NCBI GenBank assembly: GCA_025450195.1
Contig: JANWHW010000015.1
Span: forward strand, 1 to 64,000
DNA: 64,000 bases
Source: Solirubrobacterales bacterium
GTDB lineage: Bacteria; Actinomycetota; Thermoleophilia; Solirubrobacterales; 70-9
Direction of reading: 5' to 3'
Every line of letters begins with the position of its first letter. The first letter of the stretch is position 1. The position numbers were made by a program, and so were the translations under genes. The notes beneath the pieces are model-generated. The model did not search any database. It was not told the origin of the DNA and saw nothing but the letters and a program-made list of their open reading frames with translations. This document shows positions 40,871 through 49,501 of the stretch, piece by piece.

Positions 40871-41826
40871 TCGGCCTCTTCTTCCGCCTGCCGAATCAGC
40901 CCCCGCCAGTCGGTGGTTCGGAAGACGAGCAACGTGGCAATGAAGCCGAGCACGATCGACCATGCCGACATCGCGATCTGCGTGCCAACCGAGTAGGAGA
41001 GGACAGCTGAGCGGGAGGGGCCGTGAAGCGTCGCGACAAGGAGCGCCTGCTGGGCGCCGATCCCGCCTGGCGTAAAGGGAACAACGCTCGAGATCGCCTG
41101 CACGCTCATCACCAGCATCACATTGCCGAACGAGCCGCCGATGCCGAACGCCTCGAGGAAGAACCAGAAGGCACCAAAACGACAGAGCCATCCGACCCCC
41201 TGCCAAGCGGCAACCCGACGCAGATAGCGGCGCGGCTGGGTGAGGATTGCGACGCCCTGCTTGACCTTCTCCCAGAACCTCCGCACCCGTTTCGCAAGCA
41301 GAGCTATTGCGACGACGATCGCGACCAGGAGCACCGCCGTGGTGATCGCCAATGCCTTCGGGTGGGCGGCCCAAAACGAGATCTCGAAGGCAGGCAGCTT
41401 CGGCAGGCGAGGCGGGCGGGGCAGCAGGCCTTGAGTGATCGCGTAAAGAAGGACGAGCACCCCCGCCGCGACGTCGAAGATCGTCTGCACGAGGAAGGAC
41501 GAGGTGACCGCCGGGTAAGAGGAGTTGGGGATCTGGCGCTTGACCAGGAAGACTTTGGTCACGTCACCGGCTCGCGCCGGGAGGATTGCGTTGATCCCCG
41601 CCCCCACAAGGTAGGCGCCGCTCAGCCTCAAAAACGAGATGCGAGCGTTGGGATAGGCGACGCACAACACGTTGCGCCACGCCCACGCCCGAGCCAGCTG
41701 CATCGCAGTGAGCAAGCCGAGAGCCACAGCGAAGGGCACCCAATCGATCCGGGAGAGATGTGTGAAGAACTCCCCGGTTGCGTTTCCGAACGATTCGAGG
41801 CTGGAGGCGAGGTCCGCTGGGTGCAT
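40840..41826 (-). CDS. Flippase-like membrane protein (LPG_synthase_TM / UPF0104)
   Basis: A 328-residue integral membrane protein with about eight helices. It has the family segments RLSGAYLVGAGINAILPARAGDVTKVFL near the first third and SVVPFTPGGIGAQQALLVA near the last. The family includes the membrane part of lysyl-phosphatidylglycerol synthases and AglD-like proteins involved in flipping or transferring lipid-linked groups. No soluble synthase domain is fused. It is divergent from the sulfotransferase, suggesting a shared surface-glycan or lipid role. Confidence 0.85.
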   Translation of the reverse strand: MHPADLASSLESFGNATGEFFTHLSRIDWVPFAVALGLLTAMQLARAWAWRNVLCVAYPNARISFLRLSGAYLVGAGINAILPARAGDVTKVFLVKRQIPNSSYPAVTSSFLVQTIFDVAAGVLVLLYAITQGLLPRPPRLPKLPAFEISFWAAHPKALAITTAVLLVAIVVAIALLAKRVRRFWEKVKQGVAILTQPRRYLRRVAAWQGVGWLCRFGAFWFFLEAFGIGGSFGNVMLVMSVQAISSVVPFTPGGIGAQQALLVATLHGPSRSAVLSYSVGTQIAMSAWSIVLGFIATLLVFRTTDWRGLIRQAEEEADQEKLSAKAS

Positions 41827-41910
41827 CGCAGCTACACTAGCCCGCTCTTGTCAGACGCTGAGACCATCCAGTCCGCCCATGCGGCGACGCGAGATTCCGC
41901 CGATGAGGCG

Positions 41911-42837
41911 ATGTGCGCGCGAGCCCGCGAGCGCTACACCGGCGACCGCAAAAGCAGCTTCCGCCGCCGAAGAAAGCGCCACGCCCAGCTGCCCAATCTG
42001 ATCATCGTCGGCGGCCTGAAGTGCGGCACCACCAGCATCCACCACTACCTCGGCCTGCATCCGGAGATCCAGATGTCGAAGCCGAAGGAGCTCAACTTCT
42101 TCGTCGAGGAGCTGAACTGGGACCTCGGCCTCAACTGGTACGCGAGCCGCTTCGACGACCGCTTCAAGGTGCGTGGCGAGTCCTCGCCTCACTACACCAA
42201 CCTGCCCCGCTTCACCGGCGTGCCCGAGCGCATCCAAGAGCACTGTCCCGATGCGAGGCTGCTCTACATGGCGCGCGACCCGATCAAGCGCATCCTCTCG
42301 CACTGGGTGCACGCTACCGGCGCCGGCTATGAGACCCGCGAGCTGACGCCAACCCTGTCAGCGCCCGACTCCTCCTACATCCAGCGCTCGCTGTATTGGA
42401 TGCAGCTCCAACCCTATTTGGAGCTGTTCGACCGCTCGCAGATCGAAGTCATTACCCAGGAGGAGCTGCAGTCAGAACGCGAGGAGACGATGCGAAGGGC
42501 CTTCCGCTTCGCGGGGGTCGACGAGGGCTTTACCTCCGAGCAGTTCGACCGCGAGTGGGAGAAGTCGAGCGCCAAGCAGGGTGACAAATACCAGCTGATG
42601 GAGAAGCTGGTCAGGCTGCCTGGCCTCCGCTCCTTCGACCGCAACTTCGACCGACTGCCAGAGTCGCTGCGCTGGCTCGTCGAGAAGGTCGTCCACGACC
42701 CTGAGAAGCCACCGGCGCCAAAGCCGGAGCTTCCCGATGACCTCTTCGAGACGATCCGCAGCCACTTCGGCGATGATGTCGCCTCACTTCAGCAGTTTGT
42801 TGGCCGCGAGTTCGCCGGCTGGCATGATTACCGATGA
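41911..42837 (+). CDS. Sulfotransferase
   Basis: A PAPS-dependent sulfotransferase of 308 residues from ATG 41911. The 5'-phosphosulfate loop is GGLKCGTTSIHHYLG and the 3'-phosphate site is MARDPIKRILSHW. The substrate is probably a carbohydrate or lipid, as in the heparan/Stf0-like groups. The ORF track extends to 41023 through the opposite-strand flippase gene; that part is not coding. The stop overlaps the GH26-like gene start (ATGA), so the two are translationally coupled. Confidence 0.9.
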   Translation: MCARARERYTGDRKSSFRRRRKRHAQLPNLIIVGGLKCGTTSIHHYLGLHPEIQMSKPKELNFFVEELNWDLGLNWYASRFDDRFKVRGESSPHYTNLPRFTGVPERIQEHCPDARLLYMARDPIKRILSHWVHATGAGYETRELTPTLSAPDSSYIQRSLYWMQLQPYLELFDRSQIEVITQEELQSEREETMRRAFRFAGVDEGFTSEQFDREWEKSSAKQGDKYQLMEKLVRLPGLRSFDRNFDRLPESLRWLVEKVVHDPEKPPAPKPELPDDLFETIRSHFGDDVASLQQFVGREFAGWHDYR

Positions 42838-44339
42838 GTATGGGCCCAGGGGAGAGACAGCCGATGCGCAAGCGCGCCCGCCGCCGCTTGGCCATTGTCG
42901 CGTTTTTCGCGATCGCCATGCTGCCGGCGCTGGATGCAGGCGCCGCCGGCGCCTCGACCACGACCTACCTGCGGCCCAACGCCGACATTTCCTCGTCCGG
43001 GTCCTGGGCCGTGGTCGGCGCGGGGACGGCGTGGGAAGCGCTGGCCGACAACGTGACCGAGGCACAGGTGCCTTCCAGCTCCGGCTACATAGCCTCCAGC
43101 GGAGCCGCGGGCCAGACCACGGTCGGCCTGAAAACGATGTCGCTGGCGGGAGCCACCGCGGTTCAGATGACCGCCTGGGTGTACACGGCCAACGCTAACG
43201 AAGCGATCGTCGATGTATTCAAATCAAGCGCGGGGGGCAGCGTTGCAAAAGCTTCCATAACCAGCCCTGGTTGGAACCCCATCCCCCTTGAAGAACCCCT
43301 GAAACAGCCCGAACTCGACACTGCGGTGCTGAAGATCAGATCTCTGCTGTCACAGCCCCAACAGGTGAAGGCGGCATTCCTCGCGGTCACCTACACCCCG
43401 TCTCCGCCGAAGGTGTACTGGGGCTCATGGATCGACGGTGATGTCTACGGGAGCAGCGGCGACGCACCCTGGACCAGCTCGACCTGGGACCTCTTCGAGG
43501 CCCATGCCGGCAGGGCGCCTTCGATCGTGCACTTCGGCCAGCCCGCACCGTGGACCCAGGCCTTCGCCGCCAAACCGCTCGAACTGACCAGGACGCGGGG
43601 CGCCATCCCGCTGGTAGACATGGGAAGCAACGGAGCCAGCCTTGCCGAAATCGCCAGCGGGGCGAAGGACTCCTACCTCATCAGCTGGGCAAGCGCGGTT
43701 CGGAGCTATGGGAAGCCGTTCTTCCTGCGCTGGGACTGGGAGATGAACGGCACCTGGTTCCAATGGGGGAAAGAAGCCGCTACGGACCCTGCCCAGTACA
43801 AAAGCGCCTGGCGTCATTTTCATGACATCGTGGAAGCCAAGGGCGCCACCAACGTAACGTGGGTGTGGTGCCCAAACGTGAGGTTCACAGGCAGCACCTC
43901 GCTGCCCTCGCTGTACCCAGGTGCGGAATACGTCGACTGGACTTGCGCCGATGGCTACAACCGCGGGACCAATCCGCTCAAGCCGAGTAGCTGGACCAAG
44001 CTCTACCCCTTGTTCTTGTCCACCTACAACGCATTGCTGAGCCTGGCGCCGGAAAAGCCGATCATGATCGGCGAGATGAGCTCAACCGAGTACGGCGGCT
44101 CGAAGGCGTCGTGGATCGCCGATGCGTTCTCGACCCAGCTGTCGGTCAAGTTCCCGAAGATCAAGGCAGTGAACTGGTTCAACTGGAACATCGCCAAGGA
44201 CGGGGGTCGCTGGGACTGGCCAATTGAGTCCTCAGAATCCGCTCAGGCGGCCTTCTCCAACGTGATCTCGTCGCCCTATTACGCAGGAAACACCTTTGGG
44301 GGCCTGCCAAGCCTGACGCGCATCCAGCCGCTGCCGTGA
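42834..44339 (+). CDS. Secreted GH26-like glycoside hydrolase
   Basis: A 501-residue exported protein. After a basic start (RKRARRR) and a signal peptide ending near DAGAAGAS there is a beta-sandwich-like region (residues about 45-190). A (beta/alpha)8 domain resembling GH26 beta-mannanases follows, with the acid/base Glu in FLRWDWEMNGTWFQWG and the probable nucleophile Glu in IMIGEMSSTE. It would cleave a beta-mannan-like polysaccharide outside the cell. Coupling to a sulfotransferase hints at processing of a modified self- or environmental glycan; that link is inferred. Confidence 0.85.
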   Translation: MSMGPGERQPMRKRARRRLAIVAFFAIAMLPALDAGAAGASTTTYLRPNADISSSGSWAVVGAGTAWEALADNVTEAQVPSSSGYIASSGAAGQTTVGLKTMSLAGATAVQMTAWVYTANANEAIVDVFKSSAGGSVAKASITSPGWNPIPLEEPLKQPELDTAVLKIRSLLSQPQQVKAAFLAVTYTPSPPKVYWGSWIDGDVYGSSGDAPWTSSTWDLFEAHAGRAPSIVHFGQPAPWTQAFAAKPLELTRTRGAIPLVDMGSNGASLAEIASGAKDSYLISWASAVRSYGKPFFLRWDWEMNGTWFQWGKEAATDPAQYKSAWRHFHDIVEAKGATNVTWVWCPNVRFTGSTSLPSLYPGAEYVDWTCADGYNRGTNPLKPSSWTKLYPLFLSTYNALLSLAPEKPIMIGEMSSTEYGGSKASWIADAFSTQLSVKFPKIKAVNWFNWNIAKDGGRWDWPIESSESAQAAFSNVISSPYYAGNTFGGLPSLTRIQPLP

Positions 44340-44384
44340 TCGCATAAGGCGAGCAACCCCGGCGGACGCGGTTACGCTGCGACG

Positions 44385-45116
44385 ATGCGCCGTCTGATCC
44401 CCGACCTCAGCGAGACCACGGTCGGGCAGCAGCTCGACTCATACCGGCCGTGGGAGTGTGCCCATGAGGATCGGCCCTACCTCGCGATGAACTTCGTCGC
44501 CACCGTGGACGGGCGGGCGACGATCGGCGGCGTCTCGGGGCCGATTGGATCGGATGCCGATACGGCGATGCTGGTCGGCCTGCGAACCCGCTTCGATGCG
44601 GTGATGATCGGCGCCGGGACGATGCGCGCCGAGCGCTACGGACGGCCCGTGGCCGACCAGGCGGTTCGCGAGAGCCGGGAGCGGAGCGGCCTCCCGCCCG
44701 ACCCGTTGATGGTGATCGTCAGCGGCCGCCTGGACCTGCCCTGGGACGCGCCGCTCTTCACCGAAGGCGCCGGGCAGGTGCTCGTCTTCACCGCCTCTGA
44801 GGTCGAGCCGCCAGACACAGCGACCTCGCTGCGGGTCGTACACCACGAAGACGACGTCGATCTCATCGCGGCATTGCGTCACCTGCGCCACGAGCACGGC
44901 GTACGCGCCGTCCTTTGCGAGGGGGGGCCGCACCTCTTCGCCGAGCTCCAGGGCCTCGGCCTCGTCGACGAGCTGTTCCTGACGACCGCGCCGAAGCTGG
45001 CCGGCGGCGGTGCCCCTCGCATCCTCGAGGGAGAGCTGCCGGCGGCGGGCGAGCTTGAGCTTGCCTGGCTGCTGGAGCAAGACGGCGAATTGTTCGCCCG
45101 TTACCGCCGACCCTGA
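44385..45116 (+). CDS. RibD C-terminal-domain reductase (dihydrofolate-reductase-like fold)
   Basis: A 243-residue stand-alone RibD_C protein. It shows LAMNFVATVDGRATIGGVSGPIG near the N-terminus, VMIGAGTMRAERYG, and the NADPH-binding end LCEGGPHLFAELQGLGLVDELFLTTAPKLAGG (in parts). The deaminase half of RibD is missing, so it may be the reductase step of riboflavin synthesis or a related pterin/pyrimidine reductase. No other rib gene is nearby. Confidence 0.88.
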   Translation: MRRLIPDLSETTVGQQLDSYRPWECAHEDRPYLAMNFVATVDGRATIGGVSGPIGSDADTAMLVGLRTRFDAVMIGAGTMRAERYGRPVADQAVRESRERSGLPPDPLMVIVSGRLDLPWDAPLFTEGAGQVLVFTASEVEPPDTATSLRVVHHEDDVDLIAALRHLRHEHGVRAVLCEGGPHLFAELQGLGLVDELFLTTAPKLAGGGAPRILEGELPAAGELELAWLLEQDGELFARYRRP

Positions 45117-45173
45117 GCGGCGCCGGCCCGCTAGCGTTGCGGCGACCCAGACCCGAAGAGAGGACCGAGCCCG

Positions 45174-46436
45174 ATGGACTTCAAGCCCAGCCCCGCGGTC
45201 GAGACGTTGCGCGAGCGCATCCTCGACTTCATGGACGAGCACATCTACCCGCAGGAGCGGGAGATCATGGAGGCGCTCGACGCGGAGGTAGCTCCCGGCG
45301 TCCCCTACCCGAAGATCCTGGTCGAGATCCGCGAGCGTGCCCGGTCGGAGGGCCTCTGGAACCTCTTCATGCCCGACGAGCGCTTCGGCCCCGGGCTCAC
45401 CAACTGGGAGTACGGGCTGCTCTGCGAGGAGATGGGGCGAAGCCCGGCAGCAGCGCCAATGGCCTTCAACTGTTCGGCGCCGGACACCGGCAACATGGAG
45501 ATCCTTGCGGAGCATGGCAGCGACGAGCAGCGCGAGCGCTGGCTGGAGCCGCTGCTGGAGGGACGAATCCGCTCCTGCTTCTCGATGACCGAGCCCGAGG
45601 TCTCGGGCTCAGACCCGACCCTGCTCCAGGCGCGAGCGGTGCTCGACGGCGATGAGTGGGTGCTCGACGGCCACAAGTGGTTCACCTCCGGCGCGGTCGG
45701 GGCCGATCTGGCGATCGCAATGGTCGTCACCGACCCTGAGGCCAATCCCTATGCCCGCGCGTCAATGATCTGCGTCCCAACCGATACGCCCGGCTTCAAC
45801 CTCGTCCGGCCGATTCCGGTGATGGGGCACGCTGCCGGGCCCGGCCACTGCGAGATTCGCTACGAAGAATGTCGCGTGCCCGCCTCCAACCTGCTCGGTG
45901 GGCAGGGGATGGGCTTCGTCGTCGCCCAAGACCGGCTAGGCCCCGGCCGCATCCACCACTGCATGCGGGCGATCGGCACCGCCGAGCGAGCCCTGGAGAT
46001 GATGTGCCGCCGCGCCAACGAGCGAGAAGCGTTCGGCGGGCCGCTCGGCGAGAAGCAGTTCGTCCAGGAGGCGATCGCCGCCTCGCGGATGGAGATCGAC
46101 CAGGCGCGCCTGTTGACGCTGTATGCGGCGTGGAAGATGGACACCGAGGGCAAGCGCGCCGCCCGCCAGTCGATCTCGGCTATCAAGATCGTCGCCGCCA
46201 ACATCGTGATGAACGTCCTCGACCGGGCGATCCAGGTGCATGGCAGCCTCGGCATGACCGACGACACCCCGCTGGCCGCGCTGTGGCGCTTCAGCCGCAT
46301 GCTGCGCCTCGCCGACGGCCCCGACGAGGTCCACAAGATGGTCCTCGCCCGCCGCGAGCTGAACCGTTGGGCAAAGCGCGCCGAGGCCGCGGCGGCCGGG
46401 GAACTCGAGCCGAAGCACGCCACGCGGATGGTTTGA
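45174..46436 (+). CDS. Acyl-CoA dehydrogenase
   Basis: A FAD-dependent enzyme of 420 residues that oxidises acyl-CoA to enoyl-CoA. It has the N-terminal helical domain, the FAD/substrate strand motif SCFSMTEPEVSGSDP, the beta-domain KWFTSGAVGADLAIAM, and the C-terminal helical domain with QVHGSLGMTDDTPLAALWRFSR. The sequence resembles the ACAD10/11-type group, whose members often work with an APH-type kinase such as the one at 52297-53361. AGAGAGGA upstream serves as ribosome-binding site. Its last 73 bases are copied at 47281-47353. Confidence 0.94.
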   Translation: MDFKPSPAVETLRERILDFMDEHIYPQEREIMEALDAEVAPGVPYPKILVEIRERARSEGLWNLFMPDERFGPGLTNWEYGLLCEEMGRSPAAAPMAFNCSAPDTGNMEILAEHGSDEQRERWLEPLLEGRIRSCFSMTEPEVSGSDPTLLQARAVLDGDEWVLDGHKWFTSGAVGADLAIAMVVTDPEANPYARASMICVPTDTPGFNLVRPIPVMGHAAGPGHCEIRYEECRVPASNLLGGQGMGFVVAQDRLGPGRIHHCMRAIGTAERALEMMCRRANEREAFGGPLGEKQFVQEAIAASRMEIDQARLLTLYAAWKMDTEGKRAARQSISAIKIVAANIVMNVLDRAIQVHGSLGMTDDTPLAALWRFSRMLRLADGPDEVHKMVLARRELNRWAKRAEAAAAGELEPKHATRMV

Positions 46437-46474
46437 AAAAGAGGCCAGGCCACACCTCAGCCTGGCCTCTTTTT
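46436..46474. terminator. Strong bidirectional rho-independent terminator
   Basis: A perfect 15-bp stem (AAAAAGAGGCCAGGC / GCCTGGCCTCTTTTT) with a nine-base loop lies directly after the acyl-CoA dehydrogenase stop. Both strands end in T-runs, so it serves both this gene and the convergent surface-protein gene. Confidence 0.93.
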
Positions 46475-46490
46475 CGAGAACTACTCGGTT

Positions 46491-47186
46491 CTAGCCGGCG
46501 ATAGCGAAACCGCCGACGAAGCATTCGGCCTGCGCCGAGGTCCCTGGGAACACCGGTTCAACTTCGGGATCAACGTCCCGAATCTCGACCGTGACATTGG
46601 TTCCACCTGGTTGGTTGTAGCTGAGGCTGTAGATGTCGGTGAAGGTCCCCTGGTCATGACCGTCATCTGCATCGAAAGTCTCGCCCGGGTTGAAGTCTTC
46701 ATCTACGTCGTAGTCATGATCCTGGGGGGTAAAGAAGTCAATCCAGGCATGGGCCACAGAAGTCGTAGCCTCGAGCTGGACGCTTCCCCCTTCCGCGCAG
46801 AGCGCAGTGATCGTCAGCCCACCGAGGCTGAGGATCGTCTGCGTGCCTGGCCCTTCATTGGCGGTGTAGAAGATCTTCGCTACCTGATCCGACTTCGCCG
46901 CGCTGTTAGCCCTATTCGCGCTGGGCACGGTGCCAAGGGTGCCTAGGTCGACATCGGCGCCGGTCAGAGAGCCGTCTTTGACCTTGGAGCCATTAACCGC
47001 GTTGTTCTTTATCTTCGCCGTCGTCACCGCGTTCTTCTTGATCTTGCTGGCGGTGACCGCGTTGGCTTTCAGCTGGTTGGTGCCGATCTTGCTCGCCGCG
47101 ATTGCCGTGGCACCGCCGAGCACCATAAACACGGCGATCGAAGACATCACGTTGGCGTAGGTAATCCGTTTGCGTATCTGCTTCAC
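46491..47186 (-). CDS. YANV-family secreted repeat protein, paralogue 1
   Basis: A 231-residue surface protein of a family common in Thermoleophilia. The N-terminal export segment is RKRITYANVMSSIAVFMVLGG. Imperfect 10-residue repeats (KANAVTASKIKKNAVTTAKI..., ending DGSLTGADVD) follow at residues about 37-75, then a globular C-terminal domain (beta-rich by inspection, one Cys in QAECFVGG). The GTG start has AAGGAGAT nine bases upstream, as in paralogue 2. The product probably sits outside the cell; the function is unknown. Confidence 0.85.
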   Translation of the reverse strand: MKQIRKRITYANVMSSIAVFMVLGGATAIAASKIGTNQLKANAVTASKIKKNAVTTAKIKNNAVNGSKVKDGSLTGADVDLGTLGTVPSANRANSAAKSDQVAKIFYTANEGPGTQTILSLGGLTITALCAEGGSVQLEATTSVAHAWIDFFTPQDHDYDVDEDFNPGETFDADDGHDQGTFTDIYSLSYNQPGGTNVTVEIRDVDPEVEPVFPGTSAQAECFVGGFAIAG

Positions 47187-47210
47187 AGAGCGATCTCCTT
47201 AGTGAGGGAA

Positions 47211-47258
47211 GGCGTTCGGGAACAATTCAGAGATGGCGTTCGGGCACAACCCTGAGAT
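47211..47258. repeat. Tandem 24-bp repeat upstream of surface gene
   Basis: Two adjacent units, GGCGTTCGGGAACAATTCAG... and GGCGTTCGGGCACAACCCTG..., share about 20 of 24 bases. They lie in the 5' region of the gene ending at 47186. They could be a regulator site or a replication-slippage product. Confidence 0.5.
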
Positions 47259-47280
47259 CCCTGCACTCTGCCGAGATCCA

Positions 47281-47353
47281 CCGTTGGGCAAAGCGCGCCG
47301 AGGCCGCAGCGGGCCGAAGACTCGAGCCGAAGCACGCCACGCGGATGGTCTGA
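47281..47353 (+). pseudogene. Relic copy of the acyl-CoA dehydrogenase 3' end
   Basis: These 73 bases match 46364-46436 (the last 23 codons plus stop of the acyl-CoA dehydrogenase gene) at about 66 of 73 positions and even keep the stop codon. The relic has no upstream dehydrogenase sequence. It sits in the same relative position to paralogue 2 as the real gene end does to paralogue 1, which marks a tandem duplication boundary. Confidence 0.9.
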
Positions 47354-47378
47354 ACCCGGCCCAATTCTCAGAGACGCA

Positions 47379-47405
47379 GAGAGGGCGGCCAATGGCCGCC
47401 CTCTC
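47379..47405. terminator. Hairpin after surface-protein paralogue 2
   Basis: A perfect 12-bp stem (GAGAGGGCGGCC / GGCCGCCCTCTC) with a three-base loop, 25 bases beyond the stop of the gene at 47430-48092 on the minus strand. There is no clear T-run. It is positionally equivalent to the strong terminator at 46436-46474. Confidence 0.6.
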
Positions 47406-47429
47406 GCAAAACACGTAGATGCAGACCGG

Positions 47430-48092
47430 CTAGCCGATCGCGTTAACGATGCCGCCAATCACACAGCCGGCGTTGCCATAGTTCAAGCCGAGAGCGATCC
47501 CCTCGGAGTTGGAGGTGAGCATCTTGCCGTCGGGACCGATCACGAAACCGAAGTCGATATCGCTTTCGACGTCTGTAACACCACTCGTCGCCGTGTTGCT
47601 GACAAATACACGGTCTTCTTCAAGCGTGGTGGTGTTGAGGAAATCTCCTCCTTCGCCATCGAAGCTGTCGTCGCCTTCGGCTACAGCACCATTCTGTGTC
47701 GTCGCCATCAGGATCCTGGCGCGATCGAGGCCTTCTTTCTGGTCACATACCGCGATTAGAGAAACCGAGCCATTGCTGGCAATCGTCTGAGTGCCACCAA
47801 AGCCGAGCCGGATGAAGAAGGGGGTCTGGCCGGCCAGATTCGAAGCGGTGGTCGCGCTGGGAACCGTGCCGAGAGTCGCCTCGTTCACCTTGGCACCGTT
47901 CACAGCGTTGTTCTTGATCTTTGCCGTCGTCACCGCGTTCTTCTTGATCTTGCCGGTGGTGACCGCGTTGGCCTTTAGCTGCTTGGTGCCGATCTTCTTC
48001 GCGGCGATCGCCGTGGCGCCCCCGAGCACGAGAAATACCGCGATCGATGACATCACGTTGGCGTAGGTGATTCTCTTGCGTATCTGCTTCAC
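47430..48092 (-). CDS. YANV-family secreted repeat protein, paralogue 2
   Basis: A 220-residue paralogue of the previous surface gene. The first 65 residues are nearly the same (RKRITYANVMSSIAVFLVLGG, then KANAVTTGKIKKNAVTTAKI). The C-terminal domain is divergent, ending in NAGCVIGGIVNAIG. Identity concentrated at the N-terminus suggests a conserved export and repeat module with a variable head. GTG start, AAGGAGAT ribosome-binding site. Confidence 0.85.
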   Translation of the reverse strand: MKQIRKRITYANVMSSIAVFLVLGGATAIAAKKIGTKQLKANAVTTGKIKKNAVTTAKIKNNAVNGAKVNEATLGTVPSATTASNLAGQTPFFIRLGFGGTQTIASNGSVSLIAVCDQKEGLDRARILMATTQNGAVAEGDDSFDGEGGDFLNTTTLEEDRVFVSNTATSGVTDVESDIDFGFVIGPDGKMLTSNSEGIALGLNYGNAGCVIGGIVNAIG

Positions 48093-48257
48093 AGGCCGAT
48101 CTCCTTAGGTAGGGGGAACGAGCACGGGCACGCTGACAGCCCTGCACTCCATTGCTGAGACTCCAAGACCCTTGCAAGCCGATGGTGGGGTTGTCAAGGC
48201 AATTGGACGCGTCAAGCCGCCGTGATGACCATTGGCCATAACGCAACAAGCGGGAAC

Positions 48258-49457
48258 CTACATGCGTGAGCGGCGGCTTGATCGAAGCACCTCTTTGAAC
48301 GACCTGTACTTCAATCGCATCAACGGACGCTCGATCAGGTAATAGCTGGCCGCGGCCAACGGGATCGCGATAACGACCGTCCCGATCAGCACCGTCGCGA
48401 ACCCTTCATTCGCTCCACCGAAGCCGAGGTCGATCCCGATCGTCACCTGCCAGAGGTAGAAGCCGTAGGAGATCAGTCCCAGCCAAAGCAGGGGGCGGTT
48501 GGCGAGAATTCGACGGGGTACTCCGACGTTGGGATTTCCGAACACGACTGGAATAACGAGCAGAATCGCAATCCCGCACTGAAGAAGATGAATCGCAAGG
48601 AATTCCAGGTCTGTGAAATCTGCAACCGTGAAGGGAATGGGTTTGAAGGCGATGACCGTTACGAAGTACAAACCCAGGGCCCCAGCCCAGCACATGCCCG
48701 GATTGGATGCGGCGACGCGAAGCGGGCGGGGGAGTGTGGGCTCCTGCCTTCCATAGACAGCCGACAGAACGGCCAGCGCAAGCCCCATGCCAAGCCAGTC
48801 GAAGTGAGCGGCGAAGGTGTAGGTGAACCAGGATTTCTCCCGGAGCGACGATAAGTCGAGCGCCAGCGAGGCAAGGGCCAGTAAAGCGATCAGGACGAGC
48901 TCGACACGAAGCCATGAGCGCACGGTGCGGCCTCGGGCAAGCCATGCCGTTAGCGCCGCATAAATTGGCAGGATTGCGTAGAACGTCAGCTCGACGGTGA
49001 GGGTCCAGGACTGGAGCAATCCACAGCGGAAGCCCTGTCCTTCGCAGGCTGCCGTGTCAGTAACGGGGTGAAGATACTCCGTGAGGCTGTAAAAAACCCA
49101 CCACTTGTCGCTGAAGACCCCGGTCAGCCCGAAAACGATGGTGAGGCAGGTGAGGGCGACCCAGTAGGCGGGGTAGATTCGGAGGAAGCGGCGGCGTGCG
49201 AAATCCCTGACCCGGGGCGCAGCCGGGCCCCCAGCACGGTACGCGATCATTGGTCGGTAGAGGAGGAAGGCGGAGAGGAGGAAGAAGATCGCCACCATCG
49301 AGTCGAGCCTGACCACCATGCGATCCGTCAGGCCCGCACCGCTACCGAAGCTACCGGCGAACAGCCAGCTGTGAACCACGACCACGCCGATCGCCGCAAT
49401 GCCCCGCACTCCGTCAGAGAGCGGAAACCGCGGATGGCGCGGGGGCGGGGCAACCAC
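48258..49457 (-). CDS. Acyltransferase-3 family membrane protein (OafA/YrhL-like)
   Basis: A 399-residue integral membrane acyltransferase with about ten helices. It begins with the hallmark segment DGVRGIAAIGVVVVHSWLF, with the catalytic His, followed by FFLLSAFLLYRPMI and RRRFLRIYPAYWVAL. These enzymes O-acylate surface sugars, peptidoglycan or exported molecules. There is no fused SGNH domain. Its neighbourhood of secreted proteins and a sulfotransferase supports a role in surface-polymer modification. Confidence 0.92.
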   Translation of the reverse strand: MVAPPPRHPRFPLSDGVRGIAAIGVVVVHSWLFAGSFGSGAGLTDRMVVRLDSMVAIFFLLSAFLLYRPMIAYRAGGPAAPRVRDFARRRFLRIYPAYWVALTCLTIVFGLTGVFSDKWWVFYSLTEYLHPVTDTAACEGQGFRCGLLQSWTLTVELTFYAILPIYAALTAWLARGRTVRSWLRVELVLIALLALASLALDLSSLREKSWFTYTFAAHFDWLGMGLALAVLSAVYGRQEPTLPRPLRVAASNPGMCWAGALGLYFVTVIAFKPIPFTVADFTDLEFLAIHLLQCGIAILLVIPVVFGNPNVGVPRRILANRPLLWLGLISYGFYLWQVTIGIDLGFGGANEGFATVLIGTVVIAIPLAAASYYLIERPLMRLKYRSFKEVLRSSRRSRM

Positions 49458-49501
49458 GTCGGGAACCGCCGCCCGCCCGCCGTCCGGGTTGACCCCTTGT
49501 C

